From Pseudomonas sp. PB101 (GTDB lineage: Bacteria > Pseudomonadota > Gammaproteobacteria > Pseudomonadales > Pseudomonadaceae): a stretch of 64,000 bases of DNA. The notes beneath the pieces are model-generated. The model saw only the letters and a program-made list of their open reading frames with translations, was not told where the DNA came from and ran no database searches. Shown here one piece after another: positions 1 through 8,381 of this stretch (position 1 is its first letter; each line of letters begins with the position of its first letter). The stretch spans positions 62,001-126,000 of the forward strand of contig NZ_RWIR01000060.1 of NCBI RefSeq assembly GCF_009764265.1, given 5' to 3'. Position numbers and translations under genes: made by a program.

Positions 1-394
1 TCAGGCACCGTTGAAAACTCAAATCAGGACGACTGAGGGTCTGCATGGCCAGCCACGCGGCGAGCAGCGCGATGGTCAGCGAGAACACCGTGACAGGCAG
101 TTGATAGTGCAGGTCGACGGGCGCCTGGAATGCCAGCATCCCGACGAAGTGCATGGCCCAGATACCGCCGGCCAGGCACCCGCTGCCCACCCAGCGCCAG
201 CGCGTCTGGGATGCGGATTTTTCAGCGTGAGCAACCCGCTCGGCCATGTCCAGCGTCGCGAAACTGCCGACGCAGGCGACCAGATAAGCCAGCAGCACCA
301 GAAAAGGGTCATGTGTGCAATTGAGTATGACCTGTCCACTCTCTGGTAGCTCGGTAATGAAATGCACACCAAGCCACTCCATAGCATGCCCCAT
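1..394 (-). CDS. MHYT-domain membrane sensor protein, N-terminal part (cut by window edge)
   Basis: The visible 131 residues are the start of an integral membrane protein; the rest lies beyond the window. It contains MHYT-like motifs: CTHDPFLVLLAY after the N-terminus and GIWAMHFVGMLAFQ near residue 90. Both sit at the ends of hydrophobic helices, as in the MHYT sensor family, whose His and Met residues are thought to bind metal and sense gases. In Pseudomonas such domains usually precede GGDEF/EAL cyclic-di-GMP domains, but the output domain cannot be seen here. The start at 394 is preceded by a GAGG ribosome site; a second ATG lies four codons in. The upstream 130 bp hold a pair of repeated 12-mers that could be its operator. 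Confidence 0.75.
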   Translation of the reverse strand, partial: MGHAMEWLGVHFITELPESGQVILNCTHDPFLVLLAYLVACVGSFATLDMAERVAHAEKSASQTRWRWVGSGCLAGGIWAMHFVGMLAFQAPVDLHYQLPVTVFSLTIALLAAWLAMQTLSRPDLSFQRCL

Positions 395-478
395 CGTTAT
401 CCCTCAGGCCGGCGCAAGAGCGCCGACGAATGTCTTGGAGTATAGAGGGCATGGGTGGAGCGCAAGCGGTAGTGGCAC

Positions 479-526
479 ATTGGTGCCAATCATTTTTACA
501 TTAGCCTAATAGCGATTGGTGCTAAT
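479..526. promoter_or_regulatory. Paired 12-nt motif upstream of the MHYT gene
   Basis: ATTGGTGCCAAT at 479-490 and ATTGGTGCTAAT at 515-526 are direct copies 36 bp apart. Each has near-palindromic arms (ATTGG/CCAAT). A related ATTAGCCTAAT lies between them at 500-510. They sit in the only stretch available as a promoter for the leftward MHYT gene and just past the stop of the YkgJ-type gene. The regulator is unknown; an operator role is inference. Confidence 0.4.
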
Positions 527-528
527 AC

Positions 529-894
529 TCAGGCGATTTGCTTCTGAGGCGTCTCGAACGCGGGTTGCAGCGCCGGCAAGCCGAAGGCGGCGCGGGCGGC
601 GTCGCAATCTGGGTTGGCCAGGCCATCGACCCAGGACGCATCGAACTCCCGACAGGTGCTGGAGCGTTTTTCGTAGATCGAGCACTGCACCGTACTGCCG
701 ACATCTCCCACCAGGCTGGTGCAGCGCACGGGTTTGCAGCCGGTGCCGATCATCGCGACCCGGCTGGGGCTGATCTGCTCGACAAGCTCATCGGGTACCG
801 TCCCCCCGGACGAGGCGCACTCACCCCAGAAAAATGACACGCGAAAATGAGAACAGCAGGCACCGCAATTCAGACACGGACTGGCTTCGGACAT
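529..894 (-). CDS. YkgJ-family cysteine-cluster protein
   Basis: This 121-residue protein begins with a dense cysteine motif (CLNCGACC, residues 8-15). Further cysteines follow in CKPVRC and in a CSIYEKRSSTC segment, the pattern of the YkgJ/CxxCxxCC family, assumed to bind zinc or an iron-sulfur cluster. The biochemical role of the family is not established. It is a soluble protein with no signal peptide. It reads leftward on its own, with the MHYT gene downstream and the MFS gene divergent. The TGCTAAT motif at the 3' end belongs to the next promoter. Confidence 0.8.
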   Translation of the reverse strand: MSEASPCLNCGACCSHFRVSFFWGECASSGGTVPDELVEQISPSRVAMIGTGCKPVRCTSLVGDVGSTVQCSIYEKRSSTCREFDASWVDGLANPDCDAARAAFGLPALQPAFETPQKQIA

Positions 895-1145
895 GGGCGA
901 TTATCGTAAGGAGAGTGGAGACACAGGGGGGGAATCAAGGCCGCTATTCTAGGCTTCGCCATCGGCTTGGGAAGGGGGGGCGAGAGGTATTTTTCATCAA
1001 CCGGACGGGCTGCGAAATACCCTGTGAGTGTGCGCCATGGGCAGGTATCAGCCTGGCGAATAATGAAAGACAGTTGTGCCTGGCCTGTCTAGATTGCAAA
1101 GTCCGGGGGCAGTGACGCCCCAATAACAATAAAAGAGACGGATCC

Positions 1146-2495
1146 ATGCAGAACTCGACCCAAGCGGCCAATGCCTGGCGCATCCTGTTCCTGTTGTTCC
1201 TGGCCAACCTGTTCAATTTTTTCGACCGCACCATCCCGGCCATCATCATCGAGCCCATTCGCATGGAGTGGCACCTCAGTGATTTCCAGTTGGGGATCAT
1301 CGGGACGGCATTCACCCTCGTCTACGCCATTGCCGGCTTGCCGCTCGGACGCATGGCCGATACCGGCTCGCGCAGCAAGCTGATGGGGTGGGGGCTGGCG
1401 GTGTGGAGCGGGTTGACCGCCGTCAACGGCATGGTGGGCAGTTTCTGGAGTTTCCTGATCGTGCGCATGGGCGTGGGCATTGGTGAGGCCAGTTACGCGC
1501 CAGCCGCCAACTCGCTGATCGGCGACCTGTTTCCGGCGCACCGCCGGGCCCGGGCCATGGGTATCTTCATGCTCGGGCTGCCATTGGGGCTGTTGCTGGC
1601 GTTCTTCACCATCGGCGCGATGGTCAAGGCCTTCGACAGCTGGCGCGCACCGTTCTTTATCGCGGCGGTGCCCGGGCTGATCCTTGCGATCTTCATGTTT
1701 TTCATCAAGGAACCGAAGCGCGGCGCCGCCGAGAGCGTTCAGGTCTCGCAGGAAAAGATCGATCGGCCGATCCGGCGGGTATTGGCAGTGCCGACCTTCC
1801 TGTGGCTGGTGATGGCCGGCCTGTGTTTCAACTTCGCCACCTATGCCTGCAACTCGTTCCTGGTGCCGATGCTGCAGCGTTATTTCCTGATGCCATTGCA
1901 GGAAGCGGCGGTCGCTACCGGGGTTATCGTCGGCGTGACCGGGTTGGTCGGCCTGACCCTGGGCGGCTGGATCGCGGACAAGATTCACCAGCGAGTCGCC
2001 AACGGTCGACTGTTGTTTGCGGCGTTCAGCCTGGTGATTTCGACGGTGTGCACCGCGTGGGCGCTGCATTCCGGGCGGATCGAGATCGGCGTTTTTGTCG
2101 CCGTGTTCAGTTTGGGCTGGCTGTTCGCCTACAACTTCTATACCTGCGTCTATACGGCGATTCAGGATGTAGTCGAGCCGCGTCTGCGGGCGACGGCCAT
2201 GGCGTTGTTCTTCGCCGGACTGTATCTGTTGGGCGGTGGTCTTGGCCCGGTAGTGGTCGGCGCGTTGTCCGATCACTTCGCCCACACGGCGATGCTCGCG
2301 GCGGGTGCCGAACAGATGACCGAGGCCTTCAAGGCGGTCGGCCTGCATGACGCGATGTACCTGATTCCGGTGGCGCTGCTGTTCACCGTGGTGTTTCTGT
2401 TCCTGGCTTCGCGGTGTTTCGTGCGGGATGCCAAGCGGATGAAGGAAGGGTTGGTGGCGGTGGTTGAGCCTGATGGTTCTGCAGTGACTGCCTAG
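1146..2495 (+). CDS. MFS transporter, spinster-like
   Basis: This 449-residue protein has about twelve hydrophobic stretches and opens with NLFNFFDRTIPAIIIEPI, typical of the spinster-type branch of the major facilitator superfamily. The loop 2-3 motif is degenerate (GRMADTGSRSK). The substrate is unknown: family members carry sugars, lipids or aromatic acids. The ATG at 1146 is the first in frame, and its ribosome site is weak (AAAGAGA). No catabolic gene adjoins it. It ends in a REP pair and a terminator shared with rapA, so it is probably a single-gene unit. Confidence 0.8.
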   Translation: MQNSTQAANAWRILFLLFLANLFNFFDRTIPAIIIEPIRMEWHLSDFQLGIIGTAFTLVYAIAGLPLGRMADTGSRSKLMGWGLAVWSGLTAVNGMVGSFWSFLIVRMGVGIGEASYAPAANSLIGDLFPAHRRARAMGIFMLGLPLGLLLAFFTIGAMVKAFDSWRAPFFIAAVPGLILAIFMFFIKEPKRGAAESVQVSQEKIDRPIRRVLAVPTFLWLVMAGLCFNFATYACNSFLVPMLQRYFLMPLQEAAVATGVIVGVTGLVGLTLGGWIADKIHQRVANGRLLFAAFSLVISTVCTAWALHSGRIEIGVFVAVFSLGWLFAYNFYTCVYTAIQDVVEPRLRATAMALFFAGLYLLGGGLGPVVVGALSDHFAHTAMLAAGAEQMTEAFKAVGLHDAMYLIPVALLFTVVFLFLASRCFVRDAKRMKEGLVAVVEPDGSAVTA

Positions 2496-2500
2496 CCGCC

Positions 2501-2620
2501 ATCGCGGGCAAGTCGGATCGCCGCACCGCCGCTCCCACAGTGGTTGGTGTTGTTCACAAGTTATGTGGTCAACTCTAAACCTGTGGGAGCGGCGGTGCGG
2601 CGATCCGACTTGCCCGCGAT
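2501..2620. repeat. REP-like inverted pair with perfect 40-bp arms
   Basis: The arms 2501-2540 and 2581-2620 are perfect reverse complements over 40 bp, with a 40-bp loop. The ends are the usual REP sequence (ATCGCGGGCAAG / CTCCCACAG). The middle carries an additional GTCGGATCGCCGCACCG block in both arms, not seen in the other REP pairs of this window. Confidence 0.85.
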
Positions 2621-2658
2621 GAGGCCATCGGCATCACCACAAAAATCAGATAAAAAAA

Positions 2659-2687
2659 GGCCCGCATCACTGCGGGCCTTCTTTTTA
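2659..2687. terminator. Bidirectional rho-independent terminator
   Basis: GGCCCGCA-tcac-TGCGGGCC with a T-rich run on the right and an A run on the left can stop both the rightward MFS transcript and the leftward rapA transcript. Confidence 0.85.
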
Positions 2688-2706
2688 GCAGGGTAGAGCA
2701 GGGGAC

Positions 2707-5553
2707 TTAACCCGCCACCAACACCCGAATCGCTTCCAGTCGCAGCGCAGCCTTGTCGAGCATGGCCAGGCCTTGCTCGCGTTGTTTGCGCAGGGCTACC
2801 AGTTCGCTGTCGCGCACGGTCGGGTTGACCGCTTGCAAGGCAGTCAGGCGCGCCAGTTCTTCGTCGGTATCGGCGGCCAGGCGACGCTGCGCCTCGGCGA
2901 CACGTTCGGTGTGGCGAGGCAGGATCTTCGCTTCACCGGCGTTGATCCGCGGCGTCAACTGGTCGCGCTGGGCCTGGATGAACTTGTTGGCGCTGGCACG
3001 CGGTACGCTTTCGAGCTGGTCGTTCAAGGTTTCGAACGCCACGCGGGCCGACAGGTCGTTGCCGTTGGTATCGAGCAGGCAGCGCAGGGCGGCCGGCGGC
3101 AGGTAGCGGCCCAGTTGCAGCGAGCGCGGGGCAACCACTTCGCTGACATACAACAGTTCCAGCAACACGGTGCCAGGCTTGAGCGCCTTGTTCTTGATCA
3201 GCGCCACGGCGGTGTTGCCCATCGAGCCGGACAGCACCAGATCCATGCCGCCCTGCACCATCGGGTGTTCCCAGGTGATGAACTGCATGTCTTCGCGAGA
3301 CAGCGCCTGGTTACGGTCGTACGTGATGGTCACGCCTTCGTCGTCGCCCAGCGGGAAGCTGGCGTCGAGCATTTTTTCGCTCGGCTTGAGGATCAGCGCG
3401 TTTTCCGAATGGTCTTCGCTGTCGATGCCGAAGGCGTCGAACAGGGTTTCCATGTAGATCGGCAGGGCGAACTGGTCGTCTTGCTCGAGGATATCTTCCA
3501 CCAGCGCAACGCCTTCGCCCGCGCCACCGGAGTTCAGCTCCAGCAAACGGTCACGGCCGGTGTGCAACTCGGCTTCCAGGCGCTCGCGTTCGGTGCGGGC
3601 TTCGTCGATCAGCGCTTGCCACTCGCCGTCGTCGGCTTCTTCGAGCAGCGGCAGCAGGCGCGGGCCGAACTGGTGCTGCAGGGCGTTGCCGGTCGGGCAG
3701 GTGTTGAGGAAGGCGTTCAGCGCTTCGTGGTACCACTGGAACAGGCGCTCTTGCGGGCTGGTTTCCAGGTACGGCACGTGCAGTTCGATGATGTGCTTCT
3801 GGCCGATCCGGTCCAGACGCCCGATACGTTGCTCAAGCAGGTCCGGGTGGGACGGCAGGTCGAACAGCACCAGGTGATGGGAGAACTGGAAGTTGCGGCC
3901 TTCACTGCCGATTTCCGAGCAGATCAGCACTTGCGCGCCAAATTCTTCGTCGGCGAAGTAGGCGGCGGCGCGGTCACGCTCGAGGATGTTCATGCCCTCG
4001 TGGAACACCGTGGCCGGGATGCCGGAACGCACGCGCAGGGCGTCTTCCAGGTCCATGGCGGTTTCGGCGTGGGCGCAGATCACCAGCACTTTGGTGCGCT
4101 TGAGCATCTTCAACTGGTCGATCAGCCATTCGACGCGCGGGTCGAATTTCCACCAGCGTTCTTCTTCGTTGGCATCCGGCTGGGCCTGGAAGCTGACTTC
4201 CGGGTACAGCTCGGCGTGATCGCCCAGGGGCAGTTCGAGGTATTCGTCCGGGCACGGCAACGGATACGGGTGCAGCTTGCGCTCCGGGAACCCTTGCACG
4301 GCGGCGCGGGTGTTGCGGAACAGCACGCGGCCGGTGCCGTGGCGGTCGAGCAGTTCGCGCACCAGGCGCGCGCTGGCTTCGGTGTCGCCATCGTTGACGG
4401 CGGCGAGCAGGGCTTCGCCTTCGTTGCCGAGGAAACCATGGATGGTCTTGTGCGCTTGTGGCGACAGGCGACCCTGGTCCAGCAACTCCTGAACGGCTTC
4501 GGCCACCGGGCGATAGTTTTCGCTCTCGGCACGGAAGGCGTGCAGGTCATGGAAACGGTTCGGGTCGAGCAGGCGCAGACGGGCGAAGTGGCTGTCCTGG
4601 CCCAGTTGTTCCGGGGTGGCGGTCAACAGCAGTACACCGGGAATGGTTTCAGCGAGTTGCTCGACCAGGGTGTATTCAGGGCTGGCCTGATCTTCGTGCC
4701 ACACCAGGTGGTGAGCTTCGTCGACCACCAGCAAGTCCCAGCCGGCGGCGAACAGCGCGTCCTGGGCTTTTTCGTCGTCCACCAGCCATTCGAGCGCGAC
4801 CAGCGCGAGCTGGGTGTCTTCGAACGGGTTGCTGGCATCGCTTTCGATGAAGCGCTCTTCGTCGAACAGTGCGACCTGCAGGTTGAAGCGGCGGCGCATT
4901 TCTACCAGCCACTGGTGCTGCAGGTTTTCCGGAACCAGGATCAGCACACGGCTGGCGCGGCCCGAGAGCAATTGGCGATGGATCACCAGGCCGGCTTCGA
5001 TGGTTTTGCCCAGGCCCACTTCGTCGGCCAGCAGAACCCGTGGCGCGATACGGTCGGCGACTTCGCGGGCGATGTGCAACTGGTGCGCGATGGGTTGCGC
5101 ACGCACGCCGCCCAGGCCCCAAAGGGAGGACTGCAACTGGCGGCTGGTGTGTTCCAGTGTGTGGTAACGCAGGGAGAACCAGGCCAGCGGGTCGATCTGG
5201 CCGGCGAACAGACGGTCGCTGGCCAGGCGGAACTGGATGAAGTTCGACAGTTGGGTTTCCGGCAGGGTGACCACTTCGTTCTGCGCGTTGAGGCCGTGGT
5301 AAACCAGCAGGCCATCAATGTCGTCGACTTCGCGGACGGTCAGTTTCCAGCCTTCGAAATGAGTGATGGAGTCACCCGGCGAAAACCGCACGCGGGTAAG
5401 GGGCGCATTCCGTAGCGCGTACTGGCGAGTGTCGCCAGTGGCCGGGTAGAGCACGGTCAACAAGCGGCCGTCCTGTGCCAGAACGGTGCCTAAACCCAGC
5501 TCGGCTTCGCTGTCACTGATCCAGCGTTGCCCCGGTTGATACTGCTGCGCCAT
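2707..5553 (-). CDS. rapA: RNA polymerase-associated ATPase RapA
   Basis: RapA (HepA) is a Swi2/Snf2 ATPase that binds RNA polymerase and helps recycle it. The 948 residues match the family length (968 in E. coli). An N-terminal Tudor-like region is followed by the SNF2 motor. Motif I is ADEVGLGKT at 176-184 with Lys183, the DEAH box is at 278-281, and the second RecA lobe carries EGRNFQFSH and QRIGRLDRIGQ. The C-terminal RapA-specific region is present. The ATG at 5553 is followed by MAQQYQPGQRW, the usual RapA start. It stands alone between two rightward units and ends at a strong terminator. Confidence 0.96.
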   Translation of the reverse strand: MAQQYQPGQRWISDSEAELGLGTVLAQDGRLLTVLYPATGDTRQYALRNAPLTRVRFSPGDSITHFEGWKLTVREVDDIDGLLVYHGLNAQNEVVTLPETQLSNFIQFRLASDRLFAGQIDPLAWFSLRYHTLEHTSRQLQSSLWGLGGVRAQPIAHQLHIAREVADRIAPRVLLADEVGLGKTIEAGLVIHRQLLSGRASRVLILVPENLQHQWLVEMRRRFNLQVALFDEERFIESDASNPFEDTQLALVALEWLVDDEKAQDALFAAGWDLLVVDEAHHLVWHEDQASPEYTLVEQLAETIPGVLLLTATPEQLGQDSHFARLRLLDPNRFHDLHAFRAESENYRPVAEAVQELLDQGRLSPQAHKTIHGFLGNEGEALLAAVNDGDTEASARLVRELLDRHGTGRVLFRNTRAAVQGFPERKLHPYPLPCPDEYLELPLGDHAELYPEVSFQAQPDANEEERWWKFDPRVEWLIDQLKMLKRTKVLVICAHAETAMDLEDALRVRSGIPATVFHEGMNILERDRAAAYFADEEFGAQVLICSEIGSEGRNFQFSHHLVLFDLPSHPDLLEQRIGRLDRIGQKHIIELHVPYLETSPQERLFQWYHEALNAFLNTCPTGNALQHQFGPRLLPLLEEADDGEWQALIDEARTERERLEAELHTGRDRLLELNSGGAGEGVALVEDILEQDDQFALPIYMETLFDAFGIDSEDHSENALILKPSEKMLDASFPLGDDEGVTITYDRNQALSREDMQFITWEHPMVQGGMDLVLSGSMGNTAVALIKNKALKPGTVLLELLYVSEVVAPRSLQLGRYLPPAALRCLLDTNGNDLSARVAFETLNDQLESVPRASANKFIQAQRDQLTPRINAGEAKILPRHTERVAEAQRRLAADTDEELARLTALQAVNPTVRDSELVALRKQREQGLAMLDKAALRLEAIRVLVAG

Positions 5554-5771
5554 GCTGCCTGACTCCCACCTTGAAAAAGCGGGCTATCTTAACGGAATGA
5601 GGGCTTCAGGGCCAAAGGACTCTCAGAAAAACTCACAGTCATACGTTAGACCACCTGTGCATGACGCGCCGCCCGGTGCACTAATGAGTGCCGATTGGGT
5701 CACAGTTTGCGACCGATGGCTCAAGTCGCCATCGCCGCAGCCGACAGCCTGCTGACAGGAGACCGAATACC

Positions 5772-6113
5772 ATGCTGCCACCGATGCTCCCCTTGAGTGC
5801 CGTGCCGATCACTTCACAGACGGATCCGATCCGCCAGCGTCCGGATATTCCCCCGGTGGTGCCGGTGCAGGAAAGCTCCAGCGAAAGCACCATCGACCTG
5901 CAAAAACGCAATCCCGAAGAGGACGGTCTGGTGCTGCGCGAGGAACAGCGCCGCAGACAGGAGCAGGAACGCCGTCGCCACGAAGCCGACAATGACCCCG
6001 AGGCTCACCTGGCGATTCCCGGCGACGAGCTCAATGCCGACAACACCGTACCGGTGGCGCCGCTGATGGAAGATCAGCCGCGGCAGGGGTTGTGGGTCGA
6101 TATCGAGATTTGA
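5772..6113 (+). CDS. Conserved hypothetical acidic/Gln-Arg-rich small protein
   Basis: This 113-residue protein starts at the ATG at 5772, which has AGGAG eleven bases upstream; an earlier in-frame start at 5688 lacks a ribosome site. There is no signal peptide or membrane segment. It has a proline-rich N-terminus (MLPPMLPLSAVP), a charged helix rich in Glu, Gln and Arg around residues 58-75, and an acidic C-terminus ending WVDIEI. I recall similar proteins next to rapA in other pseudomonads, sometimes mislabelled as aspartate-semialdehyde dehydrogenase. I see no enzyme motif. Its function is unknown. Confidence 0.7.
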   Translation: MLPPMLPLSAVPITSQTDPIRQRPDIPPVVPVQESSSESTIDLQKRNPEEDGLVLREEQRRRQEQERRRHEADNDPEAHLAIPGDELNADNTVPVAPLMEDQPRQGLWVDIEI

Positions 6114-6212
6114 GCGCAGGCTGGTCAGCGCGGCCGTCAGGCCGCATTATTGGCGCAGGGTTGCCGAACGCTACGGCGGCCGAATTTCATTTCAAGCGAT
6201 GCACTGACTGCC

Positions 6213-6374
6213 ATGAGCCAAGACGACAAGCTGATTGACCTCAACGCCGAACGCGCCAAGCGTGTTCATGACCTCAATGACAAACGACTCAATGAAGTTC
6301 GCCAGGCGTTCGAACAGGCCATGCCGTTGGGCAAGGCTAAAAAGAAGCCGAAAAACAAACCGAAAAAACGCTGA
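6213..6374 (+). CDS. Small basic conserved hypothetical protein (53 aa)
   Basis: The start at 6213 (MSQDDKLIDLNAERAKR) is preferred over the in-frame upstream start at 6150, which would add 21 residues of non-coding appearance. The N-terminal half is a charged amphipathic helix. The C-terminal 16 residues are almost all Lys, Pro, Asn and Arg, which suggests nucleic-acid or ribosome contact, but this is inference. It lies 144 bp before ccoM and is followed at once by the first ANR-type box. No known domain is recognised. Confidence 0.6.
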   Translation: MSQDDKLIDLNAERAKRVHDLNDKRLNEVRQAFEQAMPLGKAKKKPKNKPKKR

Positions 6375-6390
6375 GCCTCTCCCGCATTCA

Positions 6391-6404
6391 TTGATGCGGG
6401 TCAA
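6391..6404 (+). promoter_or_regulatory. Upstream ANR/FNR-type box
   Basis: TTGATGCGGGTCAA fits the ANR/FNR consensus TTGAT-N4-RTCAA exactly. It lies 50 bp upstream of a second box and in front of the small ccoM-like gene. It indicates induction under low oxygen (inference). Confidence 0.7.
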
Positions 6405-6440
6405 ACTTCTCCCTTCCTCTTGCCCAGTCTCGGGCGACAT

Positions 6441-6454
6441 TGATCCCGGTCAAT
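6441..6454 (+). promoter_or_regulatory. Proximal ANR/FNR-type box of the ccoM promoter
   Basis: TTGATCCCGGTCAA is a second full match to TTGAT-N4-RTCAA. If it sits at -41.5, transcription would start near 6488 and the -10 would fall on TTAACT/TAACTT around 6475-6481. That leaves a 30-base leader with AGGAG before the ATG at 6519. Confidence 0.75.
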
Positions 6455-6518
6455 ATTCTCTCCTGCCCGTTTGGTTAACTTAGCCCTATCGCAACAGGGC
6501 AAGTTCAGGAGACGCGTC

Positions 6519-6629
6519 ATGTTTTTCGACAACGTGGTGATCGCCGGAGTGCTGACTGTCAGCCTCATGTTTGTGTTTTTTGCAGGGTTCGGACTTTTTA
6601 TCTGGAAGGATTCGCACAAGCGCAAGTAA
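6519..6629 (+). CDS. ccoM: Probable cbb3 cytochrome oxidase small subunit CcoM (36 aa)
   Basis: ATG at 6519 opens a 36-residue protein: MFFDNVVIAGVLTVSLM, a single membrane helix to about residue 29, then IWKDSHKRK. Length, topology and the FDNVV / FIWKD ends agree with my memory of CcoM, the 36-residue helix found in the cbb3 oxidase of P. stutzeri. That subunit is encoded away from the cco operon, as here. A good ribosome site (AGGAG, 6507-6511) precedes it. Two ANR-type boxes upstream and a perfect terminator downstream make it a stand-alone, oxygen-controlled unit. Identity is by recall, not by alignment. Confidence 0.72.
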   Translation: MFFDNVVIAGVLTVSLMFVFFAGFGLFIWKDSHKRK

Positions 6630-6671
6630 CCGTAGTTCCTTCTGGATGTAATGAGCACGCAAGGCATTTTG

Positions 6672-6696
6672 GGCAACTTCGGTTGCCTTTTTTTTT
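6672..6696 (+). terminator. Rho-independent terminator of ccoM
   Basis: GGCAAC-ttcg-GTTGCC followed by nine T residues, 43 bp after the ccoM stop. Confidence 0.9.
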
Positions 6697-6728
6697 GCCT
6701 GCGAAAAACTATCGGTAAACACGTAACC

Positions 6729-6832
6729 CTGTAGGAGCGAGCTCTGCTCGCGATGACCGCAAGGACAACGCGTACATTCAGGCAGCCCGCGTCATCGTTG
6801 GCGTCCATCGCGAGCAGAGCTCGCTCCTACAG
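6729..6832. repeat. REP inverted pair
   Basis: Arms 6729-6754 and 6807-6832 are perfect 26-bp inverted copies of a GTAGGAGCGAGCTCTGCTCG-type REP element. Confidence 0.85.
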
Positions 6833-6858
6833 TGATTTTTTGCGATTGGCGGCAATAA

Positions 6859-6891
6859 AAAAGGCGCGATCCTCACGGAGCGCGCCTTTTT
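6859..6891 (-). terminator. Rho-independent terminator of pitA
   Basis: Read leftward, GGCGCG-(12 nt)-CGCGCC is followed by six T residues, 15 bp after the pitA stop. An A run on the other side makes it usable in both directions. Confidence 0.8.
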
Positions 6892-6905
6892 CGTTTGGCT
6901 GCCTG

Positions 6906-8381
6906 TCAGCTGCCAAGTGCCTTCGAAGCGAGCCAGAACAACCCGGCCGACAGGGCCACCGTGGCTGGCAGGGTCAATACCCAGGCCAGCAGGATGGTTT
7001 TGACGGTGCCGCCTTGCAGGCCGCTTTTGTTGGCGACCATGGTGCCCGCCACGCCGGAAGACAGCACATGGGTAGTGGAAACCGGCAGGCTGAAGATGTT
7101 CGCCAGGCCGATCAGGCTGGCGGTGGTGATCTGCGCCGACATGCCTTGGGAGTAGGTCATGCCTTGCTTGCCGATCTTCTCGCCAATGGTCAGGACCACG
7201 CGTTTCCAGCCGACCATGGTGCCCAGGCCCAAGGCCAGTGCAACCGCGAGGATCACCCAGAACGGGGCGTACTCAGTGGTGGTGGTCAGGTCTTTGCGCA
7301 GCTTGTCCAGGTCAGCCTTTTCACGGGCGCCGAGCGTTGGCAGCTTGCTGACTTTCTTCGCCGTGTCGTCCAGGCAGAGCAGGTAGCGACGGACTTCGAT
7401 GCGGCTTTCCGACGACAGCGAGTGGTAGTCCGCTACACCCTTGAGGGTGCCGAGCAGGGCGGCGATGGTCGGTTCGGTCTGTTGCGGGTTGCAACGGAAT
7501 TTCTCCGGCAGATCGCCTTCCACGCTCTTGCCCAGGGCCAGGAACTCGCCCAGGGTTTCCGAGTTGCGCTGGTAGAACTGGCTCAGGTGCAGCGTGGCGT
7601 CGCGGGTCCGCTCGATCTGATAGGTCGTGCTGTTCAGGTCGAGGACGAACTGCGCCGGCACGATACCGATCAGGACCAGCATGATCAGGCCGATACCTTT
7701 CTGGCCATCGTTGGAACCGTGCACGAAACTCACGGCCATGGCCGAAATCACCAATACCAGGCGATTCCAGAACGGCGGATGTTTCTTGTCGTCGATCTTG
7801 CGGCGCTGCTCCGGTGTCTTGTGCATCTTCGACAGCGGACGCCACCATTTAAGACCGATCAGGATCAGCGCGGCGATCAGGAAACCGGCCATTGGCGAGA
7901 ACACCAGCGACATGCCGATATCGATCGCCTTCTGCCAGTTCACGCCATCGGCCAACGGAATTTCGTTGATCAAGGCGTTCGCCAGGCCCACGCCGAGGAT
8001 CGAACCGATCAACGTATGGGAGCTGGAGGCGGGGATACCGAAGTACCAGGTGCCCAGGTTCCAGGTGATGGCTGCAGCGAGCAACGAGAACACCATCGCC
8101 AGGCCATGGCCGGTGTTCACATTGATCAGCAGCTCCACCGGCAGCAGGTGAACGATGGCATACGCCACGCCAACGCCGCCCAGCAGCACGCCGAGGAAGT
8201 TGAACACACCGGAGAAGAACACCGCCAGGTGAGGCGGCATGGCTTTGGTGTAGATAACGGTGGCCACCGCGTTAGCGGTGTCATGAAAGCCGTTGATGAA
8301 CTCGAAGGCGAGGACAAAGGCCAGGGCGAGCAAGAGGCTCACAAGCACCCAAGCATCCAGTCCGCTGAATAAATCGATCAT
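6906..8381 (-). CDS. pitA: Low-affinity inorganic phosphate transporter PitA
   Basis: PitA is a proton-coupled inner-membrane symporter for metal-phosphate complexes. The 491 residues match the family (499 in E. coli). The two inverted family signatures are present: NGFHDTANAVATVIYT near residue 35 and HGSNDGQKGIGLIM in the middle. They are separated by a long hydrophilic domain with a basic RRKIDDKKHP stretch. The C-terminal half repeats the fold with VSTTHVLSSGV. The gene stands alone with its own terminator. I found no clear Pho box, as expected for a constitutive Pit system. Its ribosome site is weak. Confidence 0.93.
   Translation of the reverse strand: MIDLFSGLDAWVLVSLLLALAFVLAFEFINGFHDTANAVATVIYTKAMPPHLAVFFSGVFNFLGVLLGGVGVAYAIVHLLPVELLINVNTGHGLAMVFSLLAAAITWNLGTWYFGIPASSSHTLIGSILGVGLANALINEIPLADGVNWQKAIDIGMSLVFSPMAGFLIAALILIGLKWWRPLSKMHKTPEQRRKIDDKKHPPFWNRLVLVISAMAVSFVHGSNDGQKGIGLIMLVLIGIVPAQFVLDLNSTTYQIERTRDATLHLSQFYQRNSETLGEFLALGKSVEGDLPEKFRCNPQQTEPTIAALLGTLKGVADYHSLSSESRIEVRRYLLCLDDTAKKVSKLPTLGAREKADLDKLRKDLTTTTEYAPFWVILAVALALGLGTMVGWKRVVLTIGEKIGKQGMTYSQGMSAQITTASLIGLANIFSLPVSTTHVLSSGVAGTMVANKSGLQGGTVKTILLAWVLTLPATVALSAGLFWLASKALGS

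Noticed and set aside
895..909. GGGCGATTATCG resembling the PcaR box before the YkgJ-type gene
   Set aside because: Two of the 15 positions fail at the outer end, and the gene has no link to aromatic degradation. It is kept as a measure of the background.
2773..5415. 880-codon open frame on the + strand opposite rapA
   Set aside because: It is a mirror of the high-GC rapA gene, has no family motifs and is rich in Gln, Val and His as such shadows are; rapA has complete ATPase motifs.
5688..5771. Longer N-terminus for the small protein after rapA
   Set aside because: No ribosome site before 5688, and AGGAG lies in front of 5772.
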